From Chryseobacterium sp. (GTDB taxonomy: Bacteria; Bacteroidota; Bacteroidia; Flavobacteriales; Weeksellaceae): DNA of 64,000 nucleotides. The notes under the pieces were generated by a model, which was given only the letters and a program-made list of their open reading frames with translations, did no database searches and had not been told where the DNA came from. This document shows, piece after piece, positions 15,993-24,997 of the stretch. The translations under genes and the position numbers were made by a program. The DNA is taken from the NCBI GenBank assembly GCA_031277615.1, contig JAITMC010000002.1:248001-312000 (forward strand), read 5' to 3'. How positions within the stretch are numbered: position 1 is the first letter of the stretch; each line of letters starts with the position of its first letter.

Positions 15993-17201
15993 TTAAGCAA
16001 CCGTTTGCGGCACTGCATTCCTTTTATCTTTAAAGATCCGATATCCAAACCACACCGCCACCAATGCCATTCCGGCGCGGGTTACCACCATCGGCATGAT
16101 AGAATCTGCTTCTAAAAGGCCCAGCACTCCTGACATTAAAAAAGTAACCATCAGCTGCATAAATCCCAACAGGGCAGCCGCTGTACCTCTGCCTTCTTTG
16201 AAAGGAGACAGAGCATGTGCCGAGGTAATCGGAAACAGAATCCCTATAGCCAGCAATGACAAATACAGGGTTGCTATTTCCAATGCTACAGAAAGACTTC
16301 CCGCTGCAATCAGGATATGAAGTACACATACCACCAGCAGCATGAGTGTAGCCCCGAATAAAAGATCAGAATTGCTGATTCTCTTAATCAGTCTGGGCGT
16401 AATATAGGCCGCTGTAATCAGGGCTAATGAATTAAAGGCAAATATAAAACTGAAAGTTCCGCTGGAAAATCCGTGAAGTTCCATAAACAGGAAAGGAGCA
16501 TTGGAAATATAAATAATCAAAGAGGCAAATGCAATGCTTCCCACCATCGTGCTGTTGATAAACTCCCTGTTGGACATAATCATTTTAAGCTGTTGTTTTA
16601 ATCCTTTCTCATCCCGCAGTTCCTCCTCAGGAAGATGAATTCTTGTATTCGTTTCCGGAACATATCTGTACACCATAAAAAAGGTAATCAGTCCCATAAT
16701 ACATAAAAAGGCAAATGAACTGTTCCAGCCCCAATACTTTAGAAATACACTTCCCATAAGCGGGGCAACAATTGGAGCGATCCCGCTGATCTGAGACTGC
16801 TGGGAGAAAATCGTTACCGACTTCTGTTTGTCATAAAGATCGATAATAATAGCCCTTCCGATCACAATTCCCGCACTTCCTCCAAATGCCTGTAAGAAAC
16901 GCATCGCCCATAAAACATAAATATCTGAGGTAAAGTAGATTGCCGTTGCCCCTATAATAAACAGCAAAAGACCGCAATACAGCATGGGTTTACGTCCTTT
17001 TTTGTCCGACAGAGGGCCCCACAGCAGCTGTCCGAAAGCAAACCCTGCAAAGAAAACAGAAATGGATATCTGGATATTTCCGATATCGGTATTAAAAATT
17101 TGAGCCATGCTCGGGAAAGCAGGAAGATAAAGATCTATACTCAGGGATTCCAATGTGTTGAGCAGTGCCAGAATAAACACTACCATATTTAACTTCTTCA
17201 T
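15993..17201 (-). CDS. Bcr/CflA-type MFS drug efflux transporter
   Basis: 402 residues from the ATG at 17201; a longer reading from a TTG at 17309 adds an unlikely extension. Twelve membrane spans are expected from the hydrophobicity. The MFS loop 2-3 signature GPLSDKKGRKPML and the family's LYLPAFPSMAQ in span 1 are present. Bcr/CflA members export drugs such as bicyclomycin and chloramphenicol by proton antiport; the actual substrate is unknown. An AraC regulator gene lies 167 bases upstream on the same strand and probably controls it. Confidence 0.9.
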   Translation of the reverse strand: MKKLNMVVFILALLNTLESLSIDLYLPAFPSMAQIFNTDIGNIQISISVFFAGFAFGQLLWGPLSDKKGRKPMLYCGLLLFIIGATAIYFTSDIYVLWAMRFLQAFGGSAGIVIGRAIIIDLYDKQKSVTIFSQQSQISGIAPIVAPLMGSVFLKYWGWNSSFAFLCIMGLITFFMVYRYVPETNTRIHLPEEELRDEKGLKQQLKMIMSNREFINSTMVGSIAFASLIIYISNAPFLFMELHGFSSGTFSFIFAFNSLALITAAYITPRLIKRISNSDLLFGATLMLLVVCVLHILIAAGSLSVALEIATLYLSLLAIGILFPITSAHALSPFKEGRGTAAALLGFMQLMVTFLMSGVLGLLEADSIMPMVVTRAGMALVAVWFGYRIFKDKRNAVPQTVA

Positions 17202-17368
17202 AAATTTCAGGCCTTCACAGGCAATTTTTTTCAGGATGCAAAAATGCCTGAAAAAGCAAAGGCTTACAATAACAGAACTGAAGGAAGTATAGGACAAACT
17301 GAAGATCACAAGGCAACAATGAATAAAATACGTTGATTTATCTACACATTCATTGTATATTCTGAGGA

Positions 17369-18193
17369 TTATCTTTTTTCATTATTCTTAAAACAATCGG
17401 GATTCTGACCGGTATGTTTCTTGAAAAATCTCGAAAAATATGAAGCATCATTAAAACCAAGCTTAAAAGCAATCTCCTTCACCGAGAGCGCTCCAAAGCT
17501 GAGTTCTCTCTTGGCTTCCAGAATAAGACGCTGGGAAATCATTTTTTTCACCGTTGTTCCCCTCAAAAGACGGACAATATCATTAAGGTGATGGGTACTG
17601 ATCGTTAGTTTTTCGGCGTAGAAAGCCGTCTCTTTATGCACAATATAGTGCTTCTCAATAAGCCCGATAAGCTCCTGAATACGCTGGCGGTCATTCTGTA
17701 AAGGTTCCTGAGGATTTATCTGTTCGCCGATGATGATACAGAAGGCTTTCAGATATGCCTTTAAGAGCTCTGTTCTTGAATTGCCCTTATATTCCTGCTC
17801 CATCAGTGAGATGATCGTACTACAGGTCTCTTCATTTTTCGGATCCAAAAAAAAGGGAAGCTCGCCTCCAGTAAGTACCGATTCTATATCACAGGCCTCG
17901 TTGAAAATTTCCCGGCTTATCGCCATCGCATAACCCTCCTCACCTGCCAGTTTCATATTAAAAGCCTGTCCGGGTGCAATGATGCAGATCTGATTGTTTT
18001 CCAGCTTATAGCTTTCAAAATCCAATTCCAGACGACTGTTTCCATAGACCTCTCGGAACCAGATAATTTCAAAAAAATTGTGCCGGTGAACATCGTGGAA
18101 ATTTTCCGGACCGGCCATTCTCAGGGTGCTCATCTGAAATTCTTCAGAAGTCAGGTTATGAACCGGAATTTCTTTTTCGGGTATTGCCGTCAT
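17369..18193 (-). CDS. AraC family transcriptional regulator (cupin sensor)
   Basis: 274 residues from the ATG at 18193 (a TTG at 18229 is less likely). The N-terminal cupin has HDVHRHNFFEIIWF at about residues 32-45. The C-terminal AraC domain (about 175-270) has the second helix-turn-helix KEIAFKLGFNDASYFSRFFK. The usual pattern is an effector-binding cupin plus DNA binding. Its position directly upstream of the MFS efflux gene on the same strand suggests local control of efflux. Confidence 0.9.
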   Translation of the reverse strand: MTAIPEKEIPVHNLTSEEFQMSTLRMAGPENFHDVHRHNFFEIIWFREVYGNSRLELDFESYKLENNQICIIAPGQAFNMKLAGEEGYAMAISREIFNEACDIESVLTGGELPFFLDPKNEETCSTIISLMEQEYKGNSRTELLKAYLKAFCIIIGEQINPQEPLQNDRQRIQELIGLIEKHYIVHKETAFYAEKLTISTHHLNDIVRLLRGTTVKKMISQRLILEAKRELSFGALSVKEIAFKLGFNDASYFSRFFKKHTGQNPDCFKNNEKR

Positions 18194-18215
18194 TACATTC
18201 TCATTAGAAATAAAC

Positions 18216-18248
18216 AAAAACCACAGCAAAAAAAGTGCTGCGGTTTTC
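18216..18248 (-). terminator. Terminator of thiL
   Basis: Stem of about 11 bp with one mismatch (18217-18228 with 18236-18247, AAAACCACAGCA). Read on the minus strand it ends in TTTTTGTTTATTT. It lies just past the thiL stop and before the AraC start. Confidence 0.7.
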
Positions 18249-18274
18249 TACAATATTCAAATTAAAAATAATTT

Positions 18275-19339
18275 TTACTGATTTTGCTGGCTTCCTAAAA
18301 AAGCATCCCAGCCCTGAGCGGTAAGTGCCACCAGCTGATTGGATCCTCTGGCTACCATAAAGTTCCCGTCCTCTTTTTCCACCGCATGACCTATAATGGT
18401 AAAATCCGGATGGTTTTTGATCTTGTCGAAATCATTCGGAGAAATCGTGAACAGCAGTTCATAATCCTCACCACCACTCAATGCGGTCATCACCGGGTTC
18501 AGGTTCATTTCATCCGCTGTAGAGATTGTAAGGCTGTCTAAAGGAATTTTCTCTTCATAAAGCCTGAATCCTACCGCAGACTGATCAGAAAGGTGAAGAA
18601 TTTCAGAGGCAAGACCATCTGAAACATCAATCATAGAAGTAGGCTGAATATCCAGCTCTTCCAGGATCTGCTTGACGTCTGTTCTCGCTTCAGGCTTCAG
18701 CTGTCTTTCGAGGATATAATCGTAACCTTCCATTTCCGGCTGCATATCAGGGTTTGCCAGATAAACGGCATGTTCTCTTTCAAGGATCTGAAGCCCCATA
18801 TAAGCACCTCCAAGATCTCCTGTTACCACAAGAAGATCATTCGGTTTTGCCCCGTTTCTTTTAACGATATTTTCTGAACTTTCAATTCCCACCGCGGTAA
18901 TGCTCATCACCAGCCCTGAATTGGAACTTGTGGTATCACCTCCGATCAGATCTACCTTATATCTTGTGCAGGCAGCCTGAATCCCTGAATAGATCTCTTC
19001 CAGCGCTTCCACCGGAAAACGGCTTGAAACGGCAAGAGACACTAAGATCTGCATGGGAACTGCATTCATTGCGGCAATGTCGCTGAGGTTTACCACCACA
19101 GCTTTATAACCTAAGTGCTTCAACGGAACATAGCCCAGATTAAAATGGACTCCTTCTGCCAGAACATCGGTTGTAAGGACTACTTTTTTATTTTCAGGAT
19201 TAATGACGGCTGCATCATCACCCACTCCAAGCTCCGAAGATTCGTTGGAAAGCGGAAAATGCTCCGTCAGATGTTTAATAAGTCCGAATTCTCCTAATTT
19301 AGAGATCGGGGTTAATTCCTGTGATTTATCTTCAAACAT
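18275..19339 (-). CDS. thiL: Thiamine-monophosphate kinase
   Basis: 354 residues. ThiL phosphorylates thiamine monophosphate to the diphosphate with ATP. The family motifs are clear: GVGDDAAVI near residues 38-46, TTDVLAEGVHF, NLSDIAAM and the second-domain LIGGDTTSS, DVSDGLASE, GGEDYELLF. Length is normal for the Bacteroidetes form. No TPP riboswitch is visible in its short 5' region, and no other thiamine gene is nearby. A thioesterase gene lies 58 bases upstream on the same strand. Confidence 0.95.
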   Translation of the reverse strand: MFEDKSQELTPISKLGEFGLIKHLTEHFPLSNESSELGVGDDAAVINPENKKVVLTTDVLAEGVHFNLGYVPLKHLGYKAVVVNLSDIAAMNAVPMQILVSLAVSSRFPVEALEEIYSGIQAACTRYKVDLIGGDTTSSNSGLVMSITAVGIESSENIVKRNGAKPNDLLVVTGDLGGAYMGLQILEREHAVYLANPDMQPEMEGYDYILERQLKPEARTDVKQILEELDIQPTSMIDVSDGLASEILHLSDQSAVGFRLYEEKIPLDSLTISTADEMNLNPVMTALSGGEDYELLFTISPNDFDKIKNHPDFTIIGHAVEKEDGNFMVARGSNQLVALTAQGWDAFLGSQQNQ

Positions 19340-19397
19340 ATTTTCTTGTATAAATGTTCAACGTTAAAAGTATTCCCTTTTAATTCTGAACGTTACC

Positions 19398-19892
19398 TTA
19401 TTTAGTAAATTCTGCCGGATCAATATTATGGGGATGGAAAGGAAGCTTTTTGAAATCTTCTTTGCTCAGCAACACCGTTTCCGGGCTTTTGTATTTATTC
19501 ATGGCTTCTATCACGTCATCCGGCGGTGTCGTCATTTTTCTCAGCATCATATCGATCCATACGCCTGTTGCTTCAGCTGTAGCACAGTGTACCCCGTCCG
19601 GAGTATAGAATTTGTGCACGAAACGGTAGATCGCAGAATCGTCGGAACATCCGTCTATTTCCACGCTTACAATAACCGTCTGGTCTGCATAGATTTCTTT
19701 AAAGAACGAATATCTTTCGTGCAGGATCACCGGACCGATTCCCCATCTGCTTAATTGGGTTACCCCCATTTTTTCTTTGGTCATAAAAGCCATTCTGGCC
19801 TGGGCACAGTACTGAACGTATGATGAGTTGGCCAGGTGCTTGTTGGCATCAAGATCACTCCAGCGTACTTCGAATGTATGGTAAAAAATCAT
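19398..19892 (-). CDS. Acyl-CoA thioesterase (4HBT hotdog family)
   Basis: 164 residues, a single hotdog-fold domain. The family's N-terminal signature VRWSDLDANKHLANSSYVQY carries the acidic catalytic residue. The central strands include VSVEIDGCSDDSAIYRF and CATAEATGVWID. It hydrolyses acyl-CoA or acyl-ACP; the substrate is not evident. It precedes thiL on the same strand and may share its transcript. Confidence 0.88.
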   Translation of the reverse strand: MIFYHTFEVRWSDLDANKHLANSSYVQYCAQARMAFMTKEKMGVTQLSRWGIGPVILHERYSFFKEIYADQTVIVSVEIDGCSDDSAIYRFVHKFYTPDGVHCATAEATGVWIDMMLRKMTTPPDDVIEAMNKYKSPETVLLSKEDFKKLPFHPHNIDPAEFTK

Positions 19893-19964
19893 GTAAAAGT
19901 CGTTTTTAGTATGATTAAATTATAATCTTCAAAAATACTCAAATAAGATGGTTTATAAAAATTG

Positions 19965-19972
19965 TACTTTTG
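19965..19972 (+). promoter_or_regulatory. -7 box (TACTTTTG) of the flavoprotein gene
   Basis: Match to TAnnTTTG 33 bases upstream of the ATG at 20006. No TTTG at the ideal distance. Confidence 0.4.
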
Positions 19973-20005
19973 GAAAAATAATCTTCAGCATAAGATTACC
20001 TATAC

Positions 20006-21208
20006 ATGAAAAAGATCATCATTATCGGAGGCGGTGCGGCAGGGTTTTTCTGTGCATCGAATCTTGACGAAAAGAAATATCATATTACCATTCTGGAACA
20101 GAATTCAGACGTTCTTCAGAAGGTAAAAATCTCGGGTGGCGGACGCTGCAACGTTACGCATGCCTGTTTTGATCCCAGGGAACTGGTTCAGTTTTATCCG
20201 CGCGGGCATAAAGAGCTCTTAAGTGTTTTCACCAAGTTTCAGCCGGGAGATACCATGGAATGGTTCGATCTGCGAAATGTTCCATTAAAAATTGAAAATG
20301 ACAACAGGACTTTCCCTGAAAGCAATTCTTCGCAGACAATCATCAATACGTTCCTGAATGAGGTTCAGAAGAAAAACACCGAAGTAAAAACCAGATGCAC
20401 GGTAAAAGAGATTGAAAGACAGGATGAAAAATATCTGATCAAAACCAATTCCGGTGATTTTGAGGCCGATTATGTGGTTTATACAACGGGAAGTTCTCCA
20501 AAATCTTTAAAAATCGTTGAAAATTTAGGCCATAAGATCATAGACCTTGTTCCTTCTCTTTTTACGTTTAATATTAAAGATGAGCTTTTAAAAGATCTTC
20601 CGGGAACAAGCTTTGAAAACGCCGGGATTTCTATTCCCCAACTGAAAACGGATGAAAGCGGACCACTGCTGATTACCCATTGGGGTCTTTCCGGGCCGGC
20701 TGTTCTGAAGATTTCTGCATGGGAAGCTATAAGCCTCGCGAAGCTTCAGTATAATTTTGAAATAGAGGTGAATTTTATTTCCATAGCCATGGATGAGGCA
20801 GAAGAAGTTTTCCAGAACTTCAGACAAAGCAATCCTAAAAAGACGATCGGGCAATCGAAAATCTTTGATATTACGAACAGGTTCTGGCAGAAAATCCTGG
20901 AGATTTCAAAAATAGACCTCAATAAACAGGTTGCTCATATTTCAGGGAAAGAAATGCAGAAAATCCTGGAGAATCTCTGTAAAAAGAAATTTCAGGTTAG
21001 CGGAAAATCTACCTTCAAAGAGGAGTTTGTAACTGCCGGAGGAGTTGATTTAAAGGAAATTAACTTTAAAAACATGGCTTCAAAATTGCTTCCCAATTTT
21101 TATATGGCGGGAGAAGTTCTGAATATTGATGCGGTAACGGGAGGATTTAATTTTCAGGCATGCTGGAGTGAGGGATGGCTGATTGCACAACATCTGAATG
21201 AGCTGTAG
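20006..21208 (+). CDS. HI0933-like NAD(P)/FAD-dependent oxidoreductase
   Basis: 400 residues. The Rossmann FAD-binding motif GGGAAGFFCA is at residues 8-17, followed by the family signature VKISGGGRCNVTHAC around 45-60. The C-terminus has FVTAGGVDL and the flavin-contacting NIDAVTGGFNFQACWSEG, as in the HI0933/YhiN (BaiN-like) family. Members are soluble flavoproteins of mostly unknown substrate, so annotations such as aminoacetone oxidase should be treated as tentative. It is monocistronic. Confidence 0.9.
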   Translation: MKKIIIIGGGAAGFFCASNLDEKKYHITILEQNSDVLQKVKISGGGRCNVTHACFDPRELVQFYPRGHKELLSVFTKFQPGDTMEWFDLRNVPLKIENDNRTFPESNSSQTIINTFLNEVQKKNTEVKTRCTVKEIERQDEKYLIKTNSGDFEADYVVYTTGSSPKSLKIVENLGHKIIDLVPSLFTFNIKDELLKDLPGTSFENAGISIPQLKTDESGPLLITHWGLSGPAVLKISAWEAISLAKLQYNFEIEVNFISIAMDEAEEVFQNFRQSNPKKTIGQSKIFDITNRFWQKILEISKIDLNKQVAHISGKEMQKILENLCKKKFQVSGKSTFKEEFVTAGGVDLKEINFKNMASKLLPNFYMAGEVLNIDAVTGGFNFQACWSEGWLIAQHLNEL

Positions 21209-21345
21209 TCATACAATGAATTCAGATCAGGATGTGTTTAAAATTTAACTAATACGTATATTTAAACCATTAAAATTCTTTAAGAATTAAGGTTGATTAA
21301 GAAAAAAATGAAAGTTTTTTTAATTCAACAGGTAAGAAGATAAAC

Positions 21346-21981
21346 ATGATTCGGTCCCGAAAAAATATCTCAGTATTTTCAATCCTTTTCATCATTGGAT
21401 TCGGATATTTCTTTTGGCTGATGCTGAAGATCACCTTGGAGTATATTCCTCTGAATTCTAATGTGAGTTTTTTAATGATCAAACAGACTGAAGTTCAGGA
21501 AAGACCGGAATATCTTTATTTTTTCTACACCCATGTGTACACCAGTATTTTTGTGCTTTTGTCAGGATTTCTGGCCATCATCCGGAAAGATTTCGGACTG
21601 AAAAACCTTCACAGGAATATGGGAAAAGTCTACATTGTTCTGATTCTGATCTGTGCGGCTCCTTCCGGAATTTATATGGGTATTTTTGCTAATGGGGGAC
21701 TTTTATCGAAAATCTCATTTGTGATTTTGGGAATTCTCTGGTGGTTCACAACTTTTAAAGCCTATCAGCTGGCAAGACAGAAACGTTTTGCAGAACATAA
21801 GCACTGGATGTGGCGGAGTTTTGCACTTACTTTATCTGCCATTACCCTGCGGATGTGGAAGGTTATTATCGTATATTTATTCCATCCGAATCCTATGGAT
21901 GTTTATCAGATCATTGCCTGGCTGGGCTGGATCCCGAATATCCTGTTCATTGAATATTTAATCTCAAAAAAACATATATGA
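21346..21981 (+). CDS. DUF2306 multi-span membrane protein
   Basis: 211 residues with about six hydrophobic spans. The start of the conserved region (HVYTSIFVLLSGFLAI, then LHRNMGKVY) matches DUF2306. Conserved His residues in RFAEHKHWMWRSFALT suggest cofactor or metal binding within the membrane, but no activity is established. Its stop overlaps the next start by 4 bases (ATGA at 21978-21981), so it is cotranscribed with the YARHG lipoprotein. Confidence 0.82.
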   Translation: MIRSRKNISVFSILFIIGFGYFFWLMLKITLEYIPLNSNVSFLMIKQTEVQERPEYLYFFYTHVYTSIFVLLSGFLAIIRKDFGLKNLHRNMGKVYIVLILICAAPSGIYMGIFANGGLLSKISFVILGILWWFTTFKAYQLARQKRFAEHKHWMWRSFALTLSAITLRMWKVIIVYLFHPNPMDVYQIIAWLGWIPNILFIEYLISKKHI

Positions 21982-22907
21982 AAATTTTAAATTACACCCT
22001 GGCTTCACTGCTTGCCATTTCTCTGGTGAGCTGCAAAAAAGACGGAAAAACCGATGGAAAAACTGCTGGTAAAGCACAGGACTCCCTGACGGCAAAAAAA
22101 GATTCTGTTGTTATTCCTGAAGTTCACAAGGAATATTACGGCATTTATACCGGTGAATTTGCCGGCATGGAAAAAATGACTGATGATTCTGACGGCTCGG
22201 AATTTGAAACCAATGTCTATAAAAGAATCTCTTTGAAAATCAACAGGATTACAAAAGACAGCGTATACGGACAGAGCATCGTCAACGGAAACCAGCGCCC
22301 GGTAAGAGGCGTTTTCAACGAATCTTCAAAATTATTCGTTCTGGATGAACCCGGAAATGACAAAACCGATGGCAGGTTTGAAGTAAAACTGGCCGGCGAC
22401 AGCATGACCGGAAAGTGGAATGCCTTTAATAAAACAGCCGTAAAAGCGCCTTTAAAAACAATCAAACTGACTAAAAAAGAGTTTGTATACAACCCGAACT
22501 TCATGCTCAATCCGGATTCTGAGCTGGTAGACTGGAGCAATCCTAAGGATTTTGTGGAAAAATATACAGACAGTGAAGGAAAAACAGAAAGCTATACGAC
22601 TTCAAAAAACCGGGTAGCTTCTGATGCCGTATTTAAACTGAATGCCTCCAAACAGAAACTGACGGAGAAAGAGATCAAAAACCTGCGAAAACTGGATCTT
22701 GAGATCATTAAAAATTCAGTTTTTGCAAGACACGGTTATTCTTTCAAAAAGGAAACCTACCGGTACTTTTTTGAACAGACTGACTGGTATATCCCTGTTT
22801 CCGGGAATGTAGACAAAGAGCTTTCACCTCTGGAAAAAGAAAACGTAGCCCTGCTGAACCGGTTTATAAAATATGCGGAAGATAAATATGACAGTTTCGG
22901 AAGATAA
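21978..22907 (+). CDS. YARHG-domain lipoprotein
   Basis: 309 residues. The lipobox LVSC places the lipidated Cys at residue 19. A Lys/Asp/Thr-rich linker is followed by a beta-rich middle domain (about 50-165) and a C-terminal YARHG domain (about 235-300), recognised by NSVFARHGYSFKKE and the downstream TDWY. YARHG domains are extracellular modules of unknown ligand. It overlaps the DUF2306 gene by 4 bases and is followed 10 bases later by an exported TonB-C-like gene. Confidence 0.85.
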   Translation: MKILNYTLASLLAISLVSCKKDGKTDGKTAGKAQDSLTAKKDSVVIPEVHKEYYGIYTGEFAGMEKMTDDSDGSEFETNVYKRISLKINRITKDSVYGQSIVNGNQRPVRGVFNESSKLFVLDEPGNDKTDGRFEVKLAGDSMTGKWNAFNKTAVKAPLKTIKLTKKEFVYNPNFMLNPDSELVDWSNPKDFVEKYTDSEGKTESYTTSKNRVASDAVFKLNASKQKLTEKEIKNLRKLDLEIIKNSVFARHGYSFKKETYRYFFEQTDWYIPVSGNVDKELSPLEKENVALLNRFIKYAEDKYDSFGR

Positions 22908-22917
22908 ATTTCAACGT

Positions 22918-23328
22918 ATGAAAAAATACCTTTTTTTGATGATCCTGCTCTGTGCTGTTTCAGTTTCTGCGCAGAATACACCGACTCCTGCGCCAGCACC
23001 GTCCCAACCTGCAGACACTTTAACAAACTTTGTAAATCCCGAGTTTCCAGGCGGGCACAGGGCTTTTGTGCAGCAAATTCTGAAAAATTTCCGGACCTCT
23101 GTTCCTGCCAAACAGAATATAAAAACCGCAAAAGTGATTGCAACCTTTATGGTAGAGCCGGACGGCAGCATGAGCCAGATTGCTATAGAATCTTCGGAGA
23201 ATGAACTTGTAAAAAATGAATTCTTAAGAGCATTGAAAAAAGTAACCACCCAATGGACTCCCGCTGAAAAAGACGGGGTAAAGGTGAGGGCAAGAATGAG
23301 ACAGCCTTTGGTTTTCGTGCTTGAATAA
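22918..23328 (+). CDS. Exported TonB-C-like protein
   Basis: 136 residues from the ATG at 22918, chosen because MKKYLFLMILLCAVSVSAQ makes a complete signal peptide. After a short Pro-rich spacer (TPTPAPAPSQP) comes a domain typical of energy-transducer TonB C-termini: NPEFPGGHRAFVQQI, VIATFMVEPDGSM, then TQWTPAEKDGVKV. Like the gene at 11456 it has a cleavable signal in place of a TonB anchor, so a periplasmic role is inferred. It is the last gene of the DUF2306-YARHG unit. Confidence 0.75.
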   Translation: MKKYLFLMILLCAVSVSAQNTPTPAPAPSQPADTLTNFVNPEFPGGHRAFVQQILKNFRTSVPAKQNIKTAKVIATFMVEPDGSMSQIAIESSENELVKNEFLRALKKVTTQWTPAEKDGVKVRARMRQPLVFVLE

Positions 23329-23335
23329 TAAGAAA

Positions 23336-23363
23336 GGGTGATGGGAGAAGGATGATGGAAGTT
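23336..23363 (+). repeat. Purine-rich GATGG/GGAAG repeat after a stop codon
   Basis: GGGTGATGGGAGAAGGATGA followed by TGGAAGTT, seven bases past the stop of the exported TonB-C-like gene and on the same strand. One of four similar post-stop segments in the window. Confidence 0.5.
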
Positions 23364-23452
23364 ATAGTTTGCCCCTGGTACTTGAGGTGTGGTTATTCAC
23401 TTCTATTGATCAGTTGGGAGTATAAATCAAAAAACAGTTTATCCTACAGGCT

Positions 23453-23863
23453 TTAAACAGCTTCCCTCTTCTTTCGCCTATCTTCGTTTCTCCCGGGCTT
23501 CAACTTTACAAATAAATACAGAATCAGGCATCCTGCGGCATAACAAAGGATATCAATCCATGAAAAGCAATTTCCGATGATAATATACATCAGGCTTCCA
23601 GGCTGGAATCCCAGTTTTTCGGCGATCTTAAAATACTGGGCAAATTCTACCAGACAGGAAAAGATCAGGATCCCGAGAATTAATTTTTCATCATTTATTT
23701 TGATAAAACTTTTAACCAAGGTATAAAGCAGCATGACCACAATAACATCGCCCAGATAAGCCCTTACAAAGAATATCCCTGAGAGTTTTGTAGCGATAAG
23801 AACTTCAATTAAAAAAATAAATAAGGTCAGAAGGAAATATTTCAGATTGAATTTTAATTTCAT
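23453..23863 (-). CDS. DUF2809 membrane protein
   Basis: 136 residues, about four hydrophobic spans, a Lys/Arg-rich C-terminus. The motif LVEFAQYFKIAEKLGF followed by NCFSWIDILCYAAGC is the DUF2809 signature. No biochemical role is established. It is monocistronic and convergent with the TonB-C-like gene. Confidence 0.85.
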   Translation of the reverse strand: MKLKFNLKYFLLTLFIFLIEVLIATKLSGIFFVRAYLGDVIVVMLLYTLVKSFIKINDEKLILGILIFSCLVEFAQYFKIAEKLGFQPGSLMYIIIGNCFSWIDILCYAAGCLILYLFVKLKPGRNEDRRKKREAV

Positions 23864-24101
23864 TGGAGTAAAAATTAAGTCGGGTCAGGTATCTATTGAA
23901 AAATAGGTGTTAAAAATTTTCCGATAAAAATATAAAAAACGAAACAACAATGAAATTCTTTTACCGGCAAAGAAAAAATATTCTACAAAACCCATAATCT
24001 ACTGTTAATGAGAAACATAAGCTAAATAAAACGACCTATTATACCTTTTTTCTCATCAAAAAGCAATACCTTTATTTGGCTAATCATAAAAAATTCATAT
24101 T

Positions 24102-24260
24102 ATGAAAACACTGAAACAACAAACATTAGCCAGAAAAGCACTGAAAAAGATTAACGGCGGCGCCCCTTTATGCAGCCCGGGAACCTGTTATCTTCCAAAC
24201 GGAAGACCCTACCCGGGAACCGTATATTCCAACGGAGCCTGTTGTTCAAGTCCTGAATAA
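24102..24260 (+). CDS. GG-leader cysteine peptide, paralog 1
   Basis: 52 residues. The leader MKTLKQQTLARKALKKINGG ends in Gly19-Gly20. The predicted 32-residue core has cysteines at 24, 29, 47 and 48, spacing C-x4-C-x17-C-C, and is rich in Pro, Gly and Tyr. The same C-x4/5-C-x17/19-CC pattern recurs in the peptides at 25710 and 25906. Gly-Gly leaders are cut during export by peptidase-containing ABC transporters; none is adjacent. It is followed by its own terminator and faces the end of a thioredoxin-fold operon. Confidence 0.75.
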   Translation: MKTLKQQTLARKALKKINGGAPLCSPGTCYLPNGRPYPGTVYSNGACCSSPE

Positions 24261-24277
24261 AAGGAATAGGATACATT

Positions 24278-24318
24278 AAAAAATCAACCGGCATTTTGAT
24301 GTCGGTTGATTTTTTTTA
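24278..24318. terminator. Bidirectional terminator between peptide 1 and the thioredoxin operon
   Basis: Ten-base-pair stem (24281-24290 with 24303-24312, AAATCAACCG) with T-runs on one side and A-runs on the other. It ends both the peptide transcript and the converging thioredoxin-fold operon, whose stop is at 24325. Confidence 0.85.
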
Positions 24319-24324
24319 GAAGGT

Positions 24325-24987
24325 CTATTTTTTTACTTTTATCGTACATCCAATGGCTACGGTTTTCTGCATTTTTACCGGCTGATTTTTAAGCAGCGCA
24401 TTCACAGCATCCTGAACGTAATATTCAGAAACATCTTTTGGATTATCGTAATTGTTGTCTATGGCTCCGATATATTTTACAATATTCTTTCCATCTTCTT
24501 TCTGTAACACAAAAACGTGCGGCGTTTTGGTCGCTCCGTACTGCGGATATACCTTCTGCCCTTCATCTACCAGATAAGGAAATGTAAAGCCTTTCTGCTT
24601 CGCTCTTTCCACCATCTGTTTGAAGCCGTCTTCCGGCTGTACACTGGGATCGTTAGGATTAATGGCAATGACAGGATACCCCTGATAACCGAATTTTTTA
24701 TCAAGCTCAATGATTCGGTCCTCATACTTTTTGGCATAGGGACAGTGATTGCAGGTGAAAATCACAATAAACCCTGCAGCGTGTTTATAATCACTCAGAG
24801 AAACCATCTTTCCGTCCACATTTTTCAGCTTAAAATCAGCGGCTTCATCTCCTACTTCATAACCTTTATTGGCTTTAGAAACGGTTTTTGGCTTATCCGG
24901 CCCGTTATGGTCATGGTTGGGTGCTGTAAAACTCAGCAATCCCAATCCGGCAATGAGTGCCGTCATTAAAATTTTCAGGTTTTTCAT
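24325..24987 (-). CDS. Exported thioredoxin-family protein (CNHC)
   Basis: 220 residues. After a signal peptide (MKNLKILMTALIAGLGLLSF) and a polar linker comes an AhpC/TSA-like thioredoxin fold (about 45-205): EAADFKLKNVDGK, then a CxxC redox centre in FTCNHCPYAKKYED at about residues 78-91. A third cysteine lies near the C-terminus (AIGCTIK). The group resembles periplasmic thioredoxin-like proteins with no assigned substrate. It is second in an operon, 10 bases after another thioredoxin-fold gene, in a locus flanked by cysteine-rich GG-leader peptides. Confidence 0.88.
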   Translation of the reverse strand: MKNLKILMTALIAGLGLLSFTAPNHDHNGPDKPKTVSKANKGYEVGDEAADFKLKNVDGKMVSLSDYKHAAGFIVIFTCNHCPYAKKYEDRIIELDKKFGYQGYPVIAINPNDPSVQPEDGFKQMVERAKQKGFTFPYLVDEGQKVYPQYGATKTPHVFVLQKEDGKNIVKYIGAIDNNYDNPKDVSEYYVQDAVNALLKNQPVKMQKTVAIGCTIKVKK

Positions 24988-24997
24988 AATTTATATT

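Noticed and set aside
19340-19397. TPP riboswitch in front of thiL
   Set aside because: The 58-base gap to the thioesterase gene has no conserved THI-box-like sequence and is too short.
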